From NCBI GenBank assembly GCA_000063525.1, contig CT978603.1, positions 117,104 through 181,103 of the forward strand: a stretch of DNA of 64,000 nucleotides, read 5' to 3'. Positions 20,975 to 30,011 of the stretch are shown here, in pieces. The position numbers were made by a program, and so were the translations under genes. The notes beneath the pieces are model-generated. The model saw only the letters and a program-made list of their open reading frames with translations. It made no database searches and was not told the DNA's origin. The first letter of the stretch is position 1. The number at the start of each line of letters is the position of its first letter. Origin of the DNA: Synechococcus sp. RCC307. GTDB lineage: Bacteria; Cyanobacteriota; Cyanobacteriia; PCC-6307; Cyanobiaceae.

Positions 20975-21829
20975 ATGCCTCTGCAGGAACTGTCGGCTCC
21001 CTATGACCATTCCGTGTTCACCGCTGAAAACGGTGATCTGATTCGGGTGGTGCCCGAGCGAGGCGGGCTGCTCACCGGCTGGCAGGTGCAGGGCCGCGAA
21101 ATCATCTACTTAGACCTAGAGCGCTTTCTCACCCCGGGCCAATCGGTTCGCGGTGGTGCGCCAATCCTCTTCCCCATCTGCGGCAATCTCCCCGGCGACA
21201 GCTTGCCGTTGCCAGATGGCCGCACGGCCACGCTGAAGCAACACGGCTTTGCTCGCAACTTGCCTTGGAGCCTGAGTGCCTTGAGTGATGGCCGGGGCGT
21301 GCGGCTGGAGCTCAGCGATAGCGAGCAAACCCGTTCTGAATTTCCCTTTGAGTTTTTGCTGCAGCTGGATTACCGCCTGGCTCCCGGAGTGCTTGAGGTG
21401 GCGATGACGCTGCACAACCGCAGCGATCAGCCGTTGCCGTTCAGCTTTGGACTGCATCCCTATTTCAGTGTCAGCGGCCTGACGAGTTTGAGCTTTGAGG
21501 GCATGCCGGAGCAGGGCTTTGATCACAAACCCATGGCCGCAGCCAACACCGCCAGCGTGCTCACCCAGTTGGATCAGGGCATTGATTTGTTGGTGCGGCC
21601 CGCAGGCAACGTGGCCTTGGTGGATGCCGCGGCGGGCCAGAAGCTCACGATGGAGCTCAGCGATCCCTGGAATCTGGCGGTGTTCTGGACCGATCCGCCG
21701 CGATCGATGGTGTGCATGGAGCCCTGGACGGGGCCGCGCCAGAGCTTGATCAGTGGCGACCGCAAGCTTGAGCTGGCCCCTGGGGAACAGCGCAGCCTCT
21801 GTACCCGCTACGTGGTTTCAACTGTCTAA
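20975..21829 (+). CDS. Aldose 1-epimerase family (mutarotase-like) protein
   Basis: 284 residues with a galactose-mutarotase-like beta-sandwich pattern: RGGAPILFPICGNLPGD, LKQHGFARNLPW, FSFGLHPYFSV (catalytic His) and MVCMEPWTGP. It may interconvert anomers of hexoses or hexose-6-phosphates. It follows the hydrolase with a 3-base gap, so both are probably co-expressed. Confidence 0.88.
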   Translation: MPLQELSAPYDHSVFTAENGDLIRVVPERGGLLTGWQVQGREIIYLDLERFLTPGQSVRGGAPILFPICGNLPGDSLPLPDGRTATLKQHGFARNLPWSLSALSDGRGVRLELSDSEQTRSEFPFEFLLQLDYRLAPGVLEVAMTLHNRSDQPLPFSFGLHPYFSVSGLTSLSFEGMPEQGFDHKPMAAANTASVLTQLDQGIDLLVRPAGNVALVDAAAGQKLTMELSDPWNLAVFWTDPPRSMVCMEPWTGPRQSLISGDRKLELAPGEQRSLCTRYVVSTV

Positions 21830-21850
21830 AGCTGATACATTCGCGCTTCT

Positions 21851-23935
21851 GTGAATGGGTCTGGGGTGCAGCAACTTCTCCAAAACCCTGTCAGCGTCGC
21901 AAGTAAACAATCCAGCTGGACGTACCGGCCAGACATCGATGCCTTGCGCGGCATCGCTGTGCTGGCGGTCATTCTTTACCACTTCAACGAGGCATGGCTG
22001 CCGGGTGGCTTCACCGGGGTCGACGTCTTTTTTGTGATCTCGGGCTATGTGGTCACCGGCTCGCTGATCAAGCACCAGGGCGAATCTCTGGGGTCTCAAC
22101 TGGGTGGTTTTTATCTGCGCCGCTTGCGGCGGTTGATGCCCAACTTGCTGCTGATGGTGGGGCTCACGAGCGTGAGCATCGCCTTGCTGGTGCCGCCCAG
22201 TGAAACGCGGCGGATGTTCACAGCTGCGAGTAAATCGCTCTACGGCTGGTCCAACAATTTCTTTGCCCTCAACGGCACCGATTACTTCGCCCAGGACGCC
22301 AACCTCAACCCCCTGTCCCACACCTGGTCGTTGGGGGTTGAAGAGCAGTTTTATCTGCTGTTTCCGCTGCTGATTTTGGTGTTGGCGCGCTGGTTGCGGC
22401 CGGCGCGGGTGGTGCAGGTGTTGCTGGGCCTGATCACGGCTTCTCTGGTGTTGAGCCTGGTGTGGACGGCCCAGGCCCCCAACCTGGCGTTCTTTTTGAT
22501 GCCCAGCCGCTTCTGGGAGCTCAGCGCTGGGGCGCTGTTGCTATTGGCGCAACGCCAGAACTGGTTGAGTGCCTGCCAAGGCCCTCGCGCGCTGGTGGGT
22601 GCGCGGCTACTGGGTGCAGGCCTACTGCTTGTGGCGCTGCTGACCACCAGCAGTGAGCAGGGCTTCCCGGCCCCTGGCGCGCTGCCAGCTGTGGTGGCCA
22701 CCTTGCTGCTGCTGCATGCCGGTAGCGATTGGAGCGTTCTGCAACGCCCGCTGGTGCAGCTGGGCTTGCTCTCCTATTCCCTCTACCTCTGGCATTGGCC
22801 GGTGCTGACGCTGATGCGCTGGACCACGGGGTTGGATCAGCCCGCCTTGATGCTGTTGGCCTTGGGCTTGATGGTGGCCATGGCCTGGGGCGCCTACCGC
22901 TTTGTGGAAACCCCCTGCCGGCGCTGGAGTTTGCCAGGTCTGTGGCAAGCGATTTTGGCGATAGCTGCGGTGGTGCTGACCTGGTGCGGCCTCGATGCCT
23001 TGGGCTTCACCTACCGGGGGGCTGTGTTTCAAGGCAGCCGTTCGGCGTTCGTGCCTACCAGCGATCGTTTCTCCCTCGGTGGCTGCACGGTGGATCCTTG
23101 GGTGATCTATGGCCCTGAGACCCAAACGGATCTGGTGAAGTGCAGCCAGGCGGGCAGCAATCCAGCTGCTGGCGAGATCTTCCTGATGGGCGATTCCCAT
23201 GCCTTGGCGATGCTGCCGATGCTGAAAACCGCCGCTAAGAGCACAGGCCAAAAAGTCACCTACAGCTTCAAGGGTTCGTGCCTCAACAGTTCTCGCTTGG
23301 TTCCCACCCTGCGCAAGAAGGCCTATGGACCTTGCGTGGGCTATTCACGCGGCGAATTTGAGCGCACGTTGAAGCGGCTGAATCCAGGCGACAGCCTGAT
23401 GGTCAGCAATTGGTTCAACGTTTATCTGACCGACATCACGGTTAAAGGACGGGCCAACACCTACCCCTACGTGGTGGATGGAGAGCGGCTGGAGGATCAC
23501 GCCAAGGTGCGTGAGATCTACATCGCTGACATGCGCGCGTTGGCGAGCCAGCTGCAGCAAAAGGGCATCAATTTGATTCTTGTGGTGGATCCGCCGGTGC
23601 TGCGCCGAGAGCCGGTGGCCTGTGAAGCCTGGGCCCATCTACAAGGCCCTGAGAACCGTTCGCTGCTTTGTTCCGCGGATCCAGAGATCGTGGCCCAGAT
23701 GCAGCAAACCCAGCGCGATGTGTTTGATGCGGTGGCGAAAGGTCACCCCAATGTGCGGGTGTTTGATCCCACCGAAGAGTTCCTTCAAAACGGTCGGGTC
23801 ACCCATCTGCTTCCCGATGGACAGTTGCGTTATTTCGATTCGAACCACATGACGATTAGCGGCAGCCAATCGTTGGCGCCACGGTTCCTGGACTTCCTAC
23901 GCGCGAACGGCTTGGACCGGAGCAACGCCGGGTAA
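21851..23935 (+). CDS. Acyltransferase 3 (OafA/YrhL type) with C-terminal SGNH domain
   Basis: 694 residues. The N-terminal half is a multi-pass acyltransferase-3 domain beginning YRPDIDALRGIAVLAVILYH with the conserved His, plus RRLRRLMPNLLLMV and HTWSLGVEEQFYLLFPLL. The C-terminal half (about 400-690) is SGNH-like: FLMGDSHALAMLPML, and DSNHMTISGS near the end as the Asp-His pair. Such proteins O-acetylate surface glycans. Start GTG 21851 is tentative. Its last 39 bases overlap the end of glcE. Confidence 0.9.
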   Translation: MNGSGVQQLLQNPVSVASKQSSWTYRPDIDALRGIAVLAVILYHFNEAWLPGGFTGVDVFFVISGYVVTGSLIKHQGESLGSQLGGFYLRRLRRLMPNLLLMVGLTSVSIALLVPPSETRRMFTAASKSLYGWSNNFFALNGTDYFAQDANLNPLSHTWSLGVEEQFYLLFPLLILVLARWLRPARVVQVLLGLITASLVLSLVWTAQAPNLAFFLMPSRFWELSAGALLLLAQRQNWLSACQGPRALVGARLLGAGLLLVALLTTSSEQGFPAPGALPAVVATLLLLHAGSDWSVLQRPLVQLGLLSYSLYLWHWPVLTLMRWTTGLDQPALMLLALGLMVAMAWGAYRFVETPCRRWSLPGLWQAILAIAAVVLTWCGLDALGFTYRGAVFQGSRSAFVPTSDRFSLGGCTVDPWVIYGPETQTDLVKCSQAGSNPAAGEIFLMGDSHALAMLPMLKTAAKSTGQKVTYSFKGSCLNSSRLVPTLRKKAYGPCVGYSRGEFERTLKRLNPGDSLMVSNWFNVYLTDITVKGRANTYPYVVDGERLEDHAKVREIYIADMRALASQLQQKGINLILVVDPPVLRREPVACEAWAHLQGPENRSLLCSADPEIVAQMQQTQRDVFDAVAKGHPNVRVFDPTEEFLQNGRVTHLLPDGQLRYFDSNHMTISGSQSLAPRFLDFLRANGLDRSNAG

Positions 23936-25039
23936 GCGGCCGCGGCTGAGTTGCTGCAGCGGATCGAACTGGCGTTTGACGGCCTCAATCACAGGCCGGG
24001 CTGGAGCATTGCCCCAGGCCTGGATGTCTTGGCCTTGAGGTGCCTGCAGCACCGTCAGATAGCCCTCAAGGGATTCGCAGTGCTGGCGCAGTTCCGCAAC
24101 TTGGTGGCTGGCGGCTTGGCCTGTGGCGAGGCCGAGTCCGCTGGCGGCACCCAGCTGCAATGTCCATGGCTTGATGGCTGCCAGGCCAAGCAGGTCATCA
24201 GCGCGATCTGGCTCCACTCCAATCCTCAGCAGCCATAGCTCCTGCTCAACAAACGTGGGGCTTGGTTCCCAGTCCAAGGGCTGCAGGTTGAGTTCCGGGG
24301 CCAATGAAACTTTGAGCTGCTCCTGCTGCTGTTGCAGACCCTCAGGGTTGAGGCTGACCAGCGACAACCACAAGCTGATCTCGCCGGCTTGATGCTTCCA
24401 TTCCAGCCGCTCCAGGGCCAGGGGGCTATGGAGCAACAGGTCTTGGCGCAGCTGCTGCAAGGAAGGCAGAGATCCCTTCACTGCAAAGCACAGCCGGTGG
24501 TTGGGCAGTGGTTGGGTGCGCAGGGTGAGCTGGGTGATTAAGGCCAAGCTGCCCCAGCTGCCGGTGAGTAGGCGCATCAGGTCGTAGCCGGCCACGTTTT
24601 TCACCACTTGCCCGCCGGCGTGGGCCGTTGTGCCATCACTGCGCAGCAGGCTGATGCCGATCACTTGGTCTTTGAGCCCCATGGCCTTGTGGCGCAGTGG
24701 GCCACTGACGCCCCGTGCCACCACACCTCCGATGCTGCTGGGGCCAGCCAGTGGTGGATCGATGGGTAGCCACTGCCCACGCTCGGCCAGCACGGCTTGA
24801 AGCTCACTGAGCGCCATGCCGGCTTCCACCGTCACGGTGAAATCGCCGGTTGCATGCTCCAGCACCTGGTTGTGGCGGCGCAGGCTCAGCACGGAGCTTT
24901 CGATTTGGGGTTGCGGGCCCCAGTGCAGATGGTTCCCAAGGCCGCTGGGGACCCAGGGGCTGGCTTGGCTGTGGAGAGCGCGCACCAACTCCACCAGCTC
25001 GTGCCGGTCGGGCGTTAGGAGTGGAGCCAGATCCGGCAT
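23897..25039 (-). CDS. glcE: Glycolate oxidase/dehydrogenase FAD-binding subunit GlcE
   Basis: 380 residues of the FAD-binding type 4 / GlcE group, which helps oxidise glycolate to glyoxylate in photorespiration. FAD motifs: PSSIGGVVARGVSGPLRH and GGQVVKNVAGYDLMRLLTGS. ATG 25039 is chosen over the in-frame TTG at 25048. The divergent DUF1537 gene starts at 25048, only 8 bases away. GlcF is the next minus-strand gene upstream; GlcD is not in the window. Confidence 0.9.
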   Translation of the reverse strand: MPDLAPLLTPDRHELVELVRALHSQASPWVPSGLGNHLHWGPQPQIESSVLSLRRHNQVLEHATGDFTVTVEAGMALSELQAVLAERGQWLPIDPPLAGPSSIGGVVARGVSGPLRHKAMGLKDQVIGISLLRSDGTTAHAGGQVVKNVAGYDLMRLLTGSWGSLALITQLTLRTQPLPNHRLCFAVKGSLPSLQQLRQDLLLHSPLALERLEWKHQAGEISLWLSLVSLNPEGLQQQQEQLKVSLAPELNLQPLDWEPSPTFVEQELWLLRIGVEPDRADDLLGLAAIKPWTLQLGAASGLGLATGQAASHQVAELRQHCESLEGYLTVLQAPQGQDIQAWGNAPARPVIEAVKRQFDPLQQLSRGRLPGVAPVQAVRA

Positions 25040-25047
25040 GCCAGGCA

Positions 25048-26292
25048 ATGGCGAGCAGCCCCAAGATCATCGTCTTTGACGATGACCCCACTGGCTCGCA
25101 GACCGTGCGGGGCTGTCCTCTGCTGCTTGAGTTCAGCACCGCCAACTTGCAGGCGGGTTTGGCTGATCCCTCCCCGCTGCTGTTTTTGTTGACCAACAGC
25201 CGTGCCTTGGAGCCCGAGCAAGTGCGCCAAGAGCTCACGGCCCTGTGCCGGCGCCTCAAGCCTTTGCTCGCGCAATTGACACGGCCTTGGCTGGTGGTAA
25301 GCCGCGGCGACTCCACCCTGCGCGGGCACACGCCGCTCGAGCTGGAGGTGATCCGCGCTGAGTTGGGGCCCTTTGCCGCGAATGTGTTGGTGCCAGCCTT
25401 CCCGCAAGGGGGGCGCACTACTAGAGATGGCGTGCACCTTTTGCATGGTGAGCCGCTGCATCACTCGGCGTTTGCCCGTGATCAGCGCTTTGGCTACCCC
25501 AGCAGTGATTTGCCCCAATGGCTGCAGCACAAAACAGCAGGAGCGACCCCGGCTGATTGCGTCGCACGGCTGAAGCCAGCCGATTCCTTTGCAGAGCTAG
25601 AGACGGGACAGTGGGCTGTGCTTGATGCCAGCACCCCCAATGATTTGGATGTGATCGGTGAGCAGGTGCTCGCTGAGCTGGCCAAAGGGCGGAAGCACCT
25701 CTGTCAGAGCGCAGCCAGCCTGCTGAACGGCCTCAGCGAGATGCCATCGGTGTTGCTAGAGCCAGGGGAAGTGCCGCCGATTGCTGCTCCTGGCCTGGTG
25801 CTGGTGGGCTCCCATGTGCCGCTCAGCGATGCCCAGCTGTCCTCGTTGCTTCAGCAGCCCGGTTGCTGTGGGGTGGAATTCAGCCTTGATGGGACACCTG
25901 AGCTGGGTGCGCTCACAGCTCAGGTGCAGCGGTTGTTGAGTGCTGGCCTCACGCCTGTGCTGTTCAGCAGCCGCGGCGAACGGACTGGCTACAGCCCAGC
26001 GAGGCAAAGGGAGTTGGCTCTGCAGATGGCCCAGGTGGTGATGGATCTCGAGCCACCGCTGGGCTACGTGATTGCCAAAGGCGGCACCACCAGCCTGACG
26101 TTCCTGCAGCAGGGCTTGCAGTTGCAGCAGGTGCGCCTCCTAGGCCAGTTGCTGCCTGGTTTGTCCATGGTGCAGCCGCCTCTTCCCCACCCTCGTTTTG
26201 GCCGGCTGCCTGTTGTCACTTTCCCCGGCAATTTGGGGGACCAGACAACCCTCAGCCGTTGCTGGCAGTTGCTGGAAGCAGCCCGGCGCTAA
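25048..26292 (+). CDS. Four-carbon acid sugar kinase family protein (DUF1537)
   Basis: 414 residues from ATG 25048 (MASSPKIIVFDDDPTGSQTV). The DDDPTG motif opens the N-terminal nucleotide/sugar-binding domain and VIAKGGTTSLTFLQQG marks the C-terminal domain of the DUF1537/OtnK family, which phosphorylates four-carbon sugar acids such as threonate or erythronate. The frame is open back to 24850, but that extension runs into glcE. It sits on the opposite strand between glcE and glcF and overlaps glcF tail-to-tail by 41 bases, which hints at a role near glycolate or sugar-acid salvage. Confidence 0.82.
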   Translation: MASSPKIIVFDDDPTGSQTVRGCPLLLEFSTANLQAGLADPSPLLFLLTNSRALEPEQVRQELTALCRRLKPLLAQLTRPWLVVSRGDSTLRGHTPLELEVIRAELGPFAANVLVPAFPQGGRTTRDGVHLLHGEPLHHSAFARDQRFGYPSSDLPQWLQHKTAGATPADCVARLKPADSFAELETGQWAVLDASTPNDLDVIGEQVLAELAKGRKHLCQSAASLLNGLSEMPSVLLEPGEVPPIAAPGLVLVGSHVPLSDAQLSSLLQQPGCCGVEFSLDGTPELGALTAQVQRLLSAGLTPVLFSSRGERTGYSPARQRELALQMAQVVMDLEPPLGYVIAKGGTTSLTFLQQGLQLQQVRLLGQLLPGLSMVQPPLPHPRFGRLPVVTFPGNLGDQTTLSRCWQLLEAARR

Positions 26293-27523
26293 TGGCGAGC
26301 AGTTGCATGGGGTGCAGCACTGGCGGTCCATCGGGGCCGACGTGCTGCCGAATCTGCAGGCTGCAGCCGATATTGGCGCTGGCGATCAGCTCAGCTCCGG
26401 TGCCGCTTAAGTCAGCGGCTTTGAGCTGGCCCAGGGCTGCGGCTTCTTCGGGCTGCACCAGGTTGTAGATCCCTGCGCTGCCGCAGCACACGCCGGCTTC
26501 AGTGGCTTCGCGCAGTTGCAGCTCAGGGATGGCGCGCAGCAATTGCCGCGGCTGAGCGGCGATGCCCTGGCCATGAATCATGTGGCAAGCATCGTGATAG
26601 GCCACGGCTTTGGGTAGGGGTTGCAGCTGGGCTTGGAAGGTTTCGCTCAAGCCGAGCTGGCTGAGAAATTCATGCACATCCAGCACGGGGGCTGAAAAGC
26701 CTTCCTCACCAGGAAGCAGTTCGCCGTATTGCTTGAGGGTGTGGCCGCAACCGGAGGCTGCCACCAGCACAGCATCCAAGGGCTCTCCCTCGAACTGCTT
26801 CACCAGATCGCGGGCCAGATCGCGGGTTTGCTCCAGCTCGCCTTGGTGATGGCTGGCTGCCCCGCAACAGCCCTGGCTGGCTGGCAGCACCACCTCCACA
26901 CCATTGGCTCGCAGCACAGCGATGGTGGCCTGGTTCACCGCTGGATCAAACACCCGTTGCACGCAGCCCAGTACCAAGCCAACCCGGGCGCGCTGTTTCC
27001 CTTGTGCTGGCAATACGCCTTGGGGATCAGGCCCGAAGGCGTCTTCTGGAAGGGCTGGCAAGAGCTGCTCCATGGCGGCCACCTCCGGGCCGAACAGCTT
27101 CACCAGGCCGCTCATGCGGGCAAAGCGCTGAATAGGCCCGCCGGCATAGAGCCGAAAGGGTTGCAGTAGAGCGCGGAGCCGCTGCGGGTAAGGGATCACT
27201 CCCAGCAGCAAGCGCCTGAGTTGCCGTTGCCAGGGGCTGCGCAGTTCGGCTTTGTTGAGCTGCGGGCGCACCTGCTCGATTAGTTGGTCGTAGCGCACCC
27301 CAGCTGGGCAAGCGCTGACGCAGGCAAAGCAGCCCAGACAGCTATCGAAATGGGGGGGCACGGCGGCATCGAGTTCCAGCTCCCCGGCGGCAATGGCTTT
27401 GAGGGTGTGGATGCGCCCTCTGGGCGAGTCCATTTCTGTGCCGAGCACCCGGTAGCTGGCACAGGTGGGCAGGCAAAAACCGCAGTGCACGCAGGGGTCG
27501 CTAGCGGGCAAGGGGTTGGTCAT
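26252..27523 (-). CDS. glcF: Glycolate oxidase/dehydrogenase iron-sulfur subunit GlcF
   Basis: 423 residues. Two 4Fe-4S motifs (CVHCGFCLPTCASY and CLGCFACVSACPAG) are followed by two cysteine-rich CCG-type domains (GCCGAASHHQGE, VCCGSAGIYNL), as in GlcF and heterodisulfide-reductase-like subunits. It passes electrons from glycolate oxidation toward quinone. ATG 27523 (MTNPLPASDPCVHCG) is preferred to the longer ORF from 27694. The divergent carbamoyltransferase starts 60 bases away. Confidence 0.9.
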   Translation of the reverse strand: MTNPLPASDPCVHCGFCLPTCASYRVLGTEMDSPRGRIHTLKAIAAGELELDAAVPPHFDSCLGCFACVSACPAGVRYDQLIEQVRPQLNKAELRSPWQRQLRRLLLGVIPYPQRLRALLQPFRLYAGGPIQRFARMSGLVKLFGPEVAAMEQLLPALPEDAFGPDPQGVLPAQGKQRARVGLVLGCVQRVFDPAVNQATIAVLRANGVEVVLPASQGCCGAASHHQGELEQTRDLARDLVKQFEGEPLDAVLVAASGCGHTLKQYGELLPGEEGFSAPVLDVHEFLSQLGLSETFQAQLQPLPKAVAYHDACHMIHGQGIAAQPRQLLRAIPELQLREATEAGVCCGSAGIYNLVQPEEAAALGQLKAADLSGTGAELIASANIGCSLQIRQHVGPDGPPVLHPMQLLAISAGLLPATASNG

Positions 27524-27583
27524 CGCTGCAGTCTGGCTTTTGATGGCCCCCCATGGGAGACTGCGCGCCCCGGCTGGTTTTTG

Positions 27584-29428
27584 GTGCGCATCCTCGGCCT
27601 TTCTGCCTACTACCACGACAGCGCGGCTGCTCTGGTGGTGGATGGTGTGGCCACTGCTGCTGCTCAAGAGGAGCGCTTCAGCCGCAAAAAGCACGATTCA
27701 CGCTTCCCGCAGCATGCGGTGCGCTACTGCCTCGAAAGCCAAGGGCTGACCCTGGCTGACCTGGATGCCGTCGTTTACTACGAAAAGCCGCTGCTCACCT
27801 TTGAGCGCTTGCTGGAGACCTATCTCGGCGCTGCCCCCCGTGGTGGGCGCTCGTTTGTGGCAGCCATGCAGGTGTGGCTGAAGGAAAAGCTCTTCCTCAA
27901 GACTGAGCTCAAAAAACAGCTCAATGCGGTGGCTGAATCGATGGGAGCCGAGGTTGAGCTCCCTGAGTTGCTGTTCAGTGAGCACCACCTTTCCCACGCT
28001 GGTGCGGCCTTCTACCCCAGCCCATTTGATTCAGCCGCTGTGCTTTGCATGGATGGGGTTGGTGAATGGGCCACCACCTCGGCTTGGCTTGGTGAGGGCA
28101 GCAGCCTCAAGCCGTTGTGGGAGATCAACTTCCCCCATTCCCTGGGGCTGTTGTATTCGGCCTTCACCTACTACTGCGGTTTCAAGGTCAATTCCGGCGA
28201 ATACAAATTGATGGGCTTGGCCCCCTATGGCGAGCCTAAGTACGTCGATCAGATCAAAGACCACCTGATTGATATCAAGCCCGATGGCACTTACCGGCTT
28301 GATCTGAGCTATTTCAAGTTCCATCGCGGCTTCCGTATGACCGGCCGCAAGTTCCACAAGTTGTTCGGCAGGCCGCCGCGCAAAGGCGAAACCGAGCTCA
28401 CCCAGTTCCACATGGATCTGGCCGCCTCGATTCAGGTGGTGACTGAAGAGATCGTGATCAAGTTGGCCCGCTCAATGCAGCAGGAAACCGGTGCCTGCAA
28501 TCTCTGCTTGAGCGGTGGTGTGGCCCTTAATTGCGTGGCCAATGGCAAGTTGCTGCGTGAAGGAATCTTTGATCAGGTTTGGATTCAACCAGCCAGTGGT
28601 GATGCGGGCTCAGCCCTTGGTGCTGCCTTGGTGGCCTGGCATCAGCACTTGGAGAAGCCCCGCCAGGTGCAGAGCGGCGATGGCATGAATGGCACCTATC
28701 TGGGCCCCCGTTTTGAGAACGCGGAAATCCGCTCCTACCTCGAGCAGATCAAGGCCCCCTTCCATGCCCTAGACGACCCGCTGCTATTCGAGCGTTTGGC
28801 TGAATTGCTGGATCAGGGCAAGGTGATCGGTTGGTTTAACGGCGCCATGGAGTTCGGGCCCCGTTCATTGGGGGCGCGCTCGATCATTGGTGATCCACGC
28901 AATCAGCAGATGCAGAGCGTGATGAATCTGAAGATCAAATATCGCGAAAGCTTCCGCCCCTTTGCCCCCTCGGTGTTGGAGGAAGAGGTGAGCAATCAGT
29001 TTGAGCTCACCAGCAAGAGCCCCTACATGCTTCTGGTGGCTCCCGTGAAGCAGAGCCTCTGCAAACCAATGACCGCTGAGCAGGAGAAGCTGTTTGGCAT
29101 CGAGAAGCTGAACATTGCTCGCTCGGAGCTGCCGGCGATCACCCACGTGGACTATTCCGCCAGGGTGCAGACCGTCAGCCCCAGCACTAACCCCCGCTAC
29201 TACAACTTGATCAAAAGCTTTCAGCGCCGCACCGGCTGCCCCACGGTGGTCAACACCTCCTTCAACGTGCGCGGAGAGCCCATCGTTTGCACCCCGCAAG
29301 ATGCCTACCGCTGCTTTATGCGCACCGAGATGGATGTCTTGGTGCTGGAAAATCAGCTGCTGCTGAAAGAAGAGCAACCAGCTGAAGAGCGCGATGAGCG
29401 CTGGATGCAGGAGTTTGAACTCGATTGA
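27584..29428 (+). CDS. Carbamoyltransferase (NodU/CmcH family)
   Basis: 614 residues from GTG 27584 (VRILGLSAYYHDSAAAL). The N-terminal Kae1-like carbamoyladenylate-forming domain shows SEHHLSHAGAAFYPSP, YKLMGLAPYGEP and LCLSGGVALNCVANG. The C-terminal domain has NGAMEFGPRSLGARSIIGDP and CPTVVNTSFNVRGEPIVCTP. Members carbamoylate hydroxyls of antibiotics, Nod factors or surface sugars. It heads a cassette with SxtJ-like and DUF5989-like membrane proteins, an arrangement known next to many such genes, but the acceptor is unknown. Confidence 0.93.
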   Translation: MRILGLSAYYHDSAAALVVDGVATAAAQEERFSRKKHDSRFPQHAVRYCLESQGLTLADLDAVVYYEKPLLTFERLLETYLGAAPRGGRSFVAAMQVWLKEKLFLKTELKKQLNAVAESMGAEVELPELLFSEHHLSHAGAAFYPSPFDSAAVLCMDGVGEWATTSAWLGEGSSLKPLWEINFPHSLGLLYSAFTYYCGFKVNSGEYKLMGLAPYGEPKYVDQIKDHLIDIKPDGTYRLDLSYFKFHRGFRMTGRKFHKLFGRPPRKGETELTQFHMDLAASIQVVTEEIVIKLARSMQQETGACNLCLSGGVALNCVANGKLLREGIFDQVWIQPASGDAGSALGAALVAWHQHLEKPRQVQSGDGMNGTYLGPRFENAEIRSYLEQIKAPFHALDDPLLFERLAELLDQGKVIGWFNGAMEFGPRSLGARSIIGDPRNQQMQSVMNLKIKYRESFRPFAPSVLEEEVSNQFELTSKSPYMLLVAPVKQSLCKPMTAEQEKLFGIEKLNIARSELPAITHVDYSARVQTVSPSTNPRYYNLIKSFQRRTGCPTVVNTSFNVRGEPIVCTPQDAYRCFMRTEMDVLVLENQLLLKEEQPAEERDERWMQEFELD

Positions 29429-29433
29429 CCCCT

Positions 29434-29826
29434 ATGGCCACTTCACCCACCACCAAGCAGCTGCGCGAGTTCGGTCTGCTGCTCGCCATTGCCTTCCCGC
29501 TCCTGTTGGGATGGCTCCTGCCTGCCTTGCGCGGCCACGGCTTTCACTCCTGGACCCTCTGGATTGCGATCCCAGCACTCAGCTTGGGTTTAATCGCTCC
29601 GCGCACCCTGCGGCAGCCCTACCAATGGTGGATGGCCTTGGGCCATGCCCTGGGTTGGTTCAACAGCCACATCATTCTTGGCGCCGTGTTTTTGCTTGTG
29701 TTGCAACCAATTGCATTGGTGATGCGCCTGACGGGCTATGACCCACTGCGTCGACGCAGCCAGCAACTGACCACTTACCGGGAAAAGCGCCACACAGCTG
29801 GCATTAATCTGACGCGCATCTTTTAA
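29434..29826 (+). CDS. SxtJ-like membrane protein
   Basis: 130 residues from ATG 29434 with three hydrophobic helices (FGLLLAIAFPLLLGWLLPAL, LWIAIPALSLGLIAP, ILGAVFLLVLQPIALVMRL) and a basic tail. The layout and QPYQWWMALGHALGWFNSHI resemble the SxtJ family, small membrane proteins recurrently placed after NodU/CmcH-type carbamoyltransferases. It starts 5 bases after the carbamoyltransferase stop. Molecular role unknown. Confidence 0.8.
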   Translation: MATSPTTKQLREFGLLLAIAFPLLLGWLLPALRGHGFHSWTLWIAIPALSLGLIAPRTLRQPYQWWMALGHALGWFNSHIILGAVFLLVLQPIALVMRLTGYDPLRRRSQQLTTYREKRHTAGINLTRIF

Positions 29827-29849
29827 CGCTTTAGCGCTGGTTGAGTCCT

Positions 29850-30011
29850 ATGGATGCTTTTCTTGATCTCACCAAGGACATCTGGGATTTTCTGCGCGTT
29901 CGTAAGAAGTATTGGCTGGCCCCATTGATCATCACCATCGTGTTGATGGGCGCGCTGATTGTGTTTACCCAAGGCTCCGTTGTGGCGCCTTTTATTTACT
30001 CGATCTTCTGA
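29850..30011 (+). CDS. DUF5989-like mini membrane protein
   Basis: A 53-residue gene: an amphipathic start (MDAFLDLTKDIWDFLRVRKK) followed by one hydrophobic helix (YWLAPLIITIVLMGALIVF) and a TQGSVVAPFIYSIF tail. This is the DUF5989 pattern, the usual third member of carbamoyltransferase / SxtJ cassettes. It lies 23 bases after the SxtJ-like gene. The last 16 bases overlap the 3' end of the SGNH gene on the other strand. Confidence 0.82.
   Translation: MDAFLDLTKDIWDFLRVRKKYWLAPLIITIVLMGALIVFTQGSVVAPFIYSIF

Noticed and set aside
22622..23251. 209-codon minus-strand ORF opposite the acyltransferase
   Set aside because: Gln/His-rich translation of the reverse frame with no recognisable fold.
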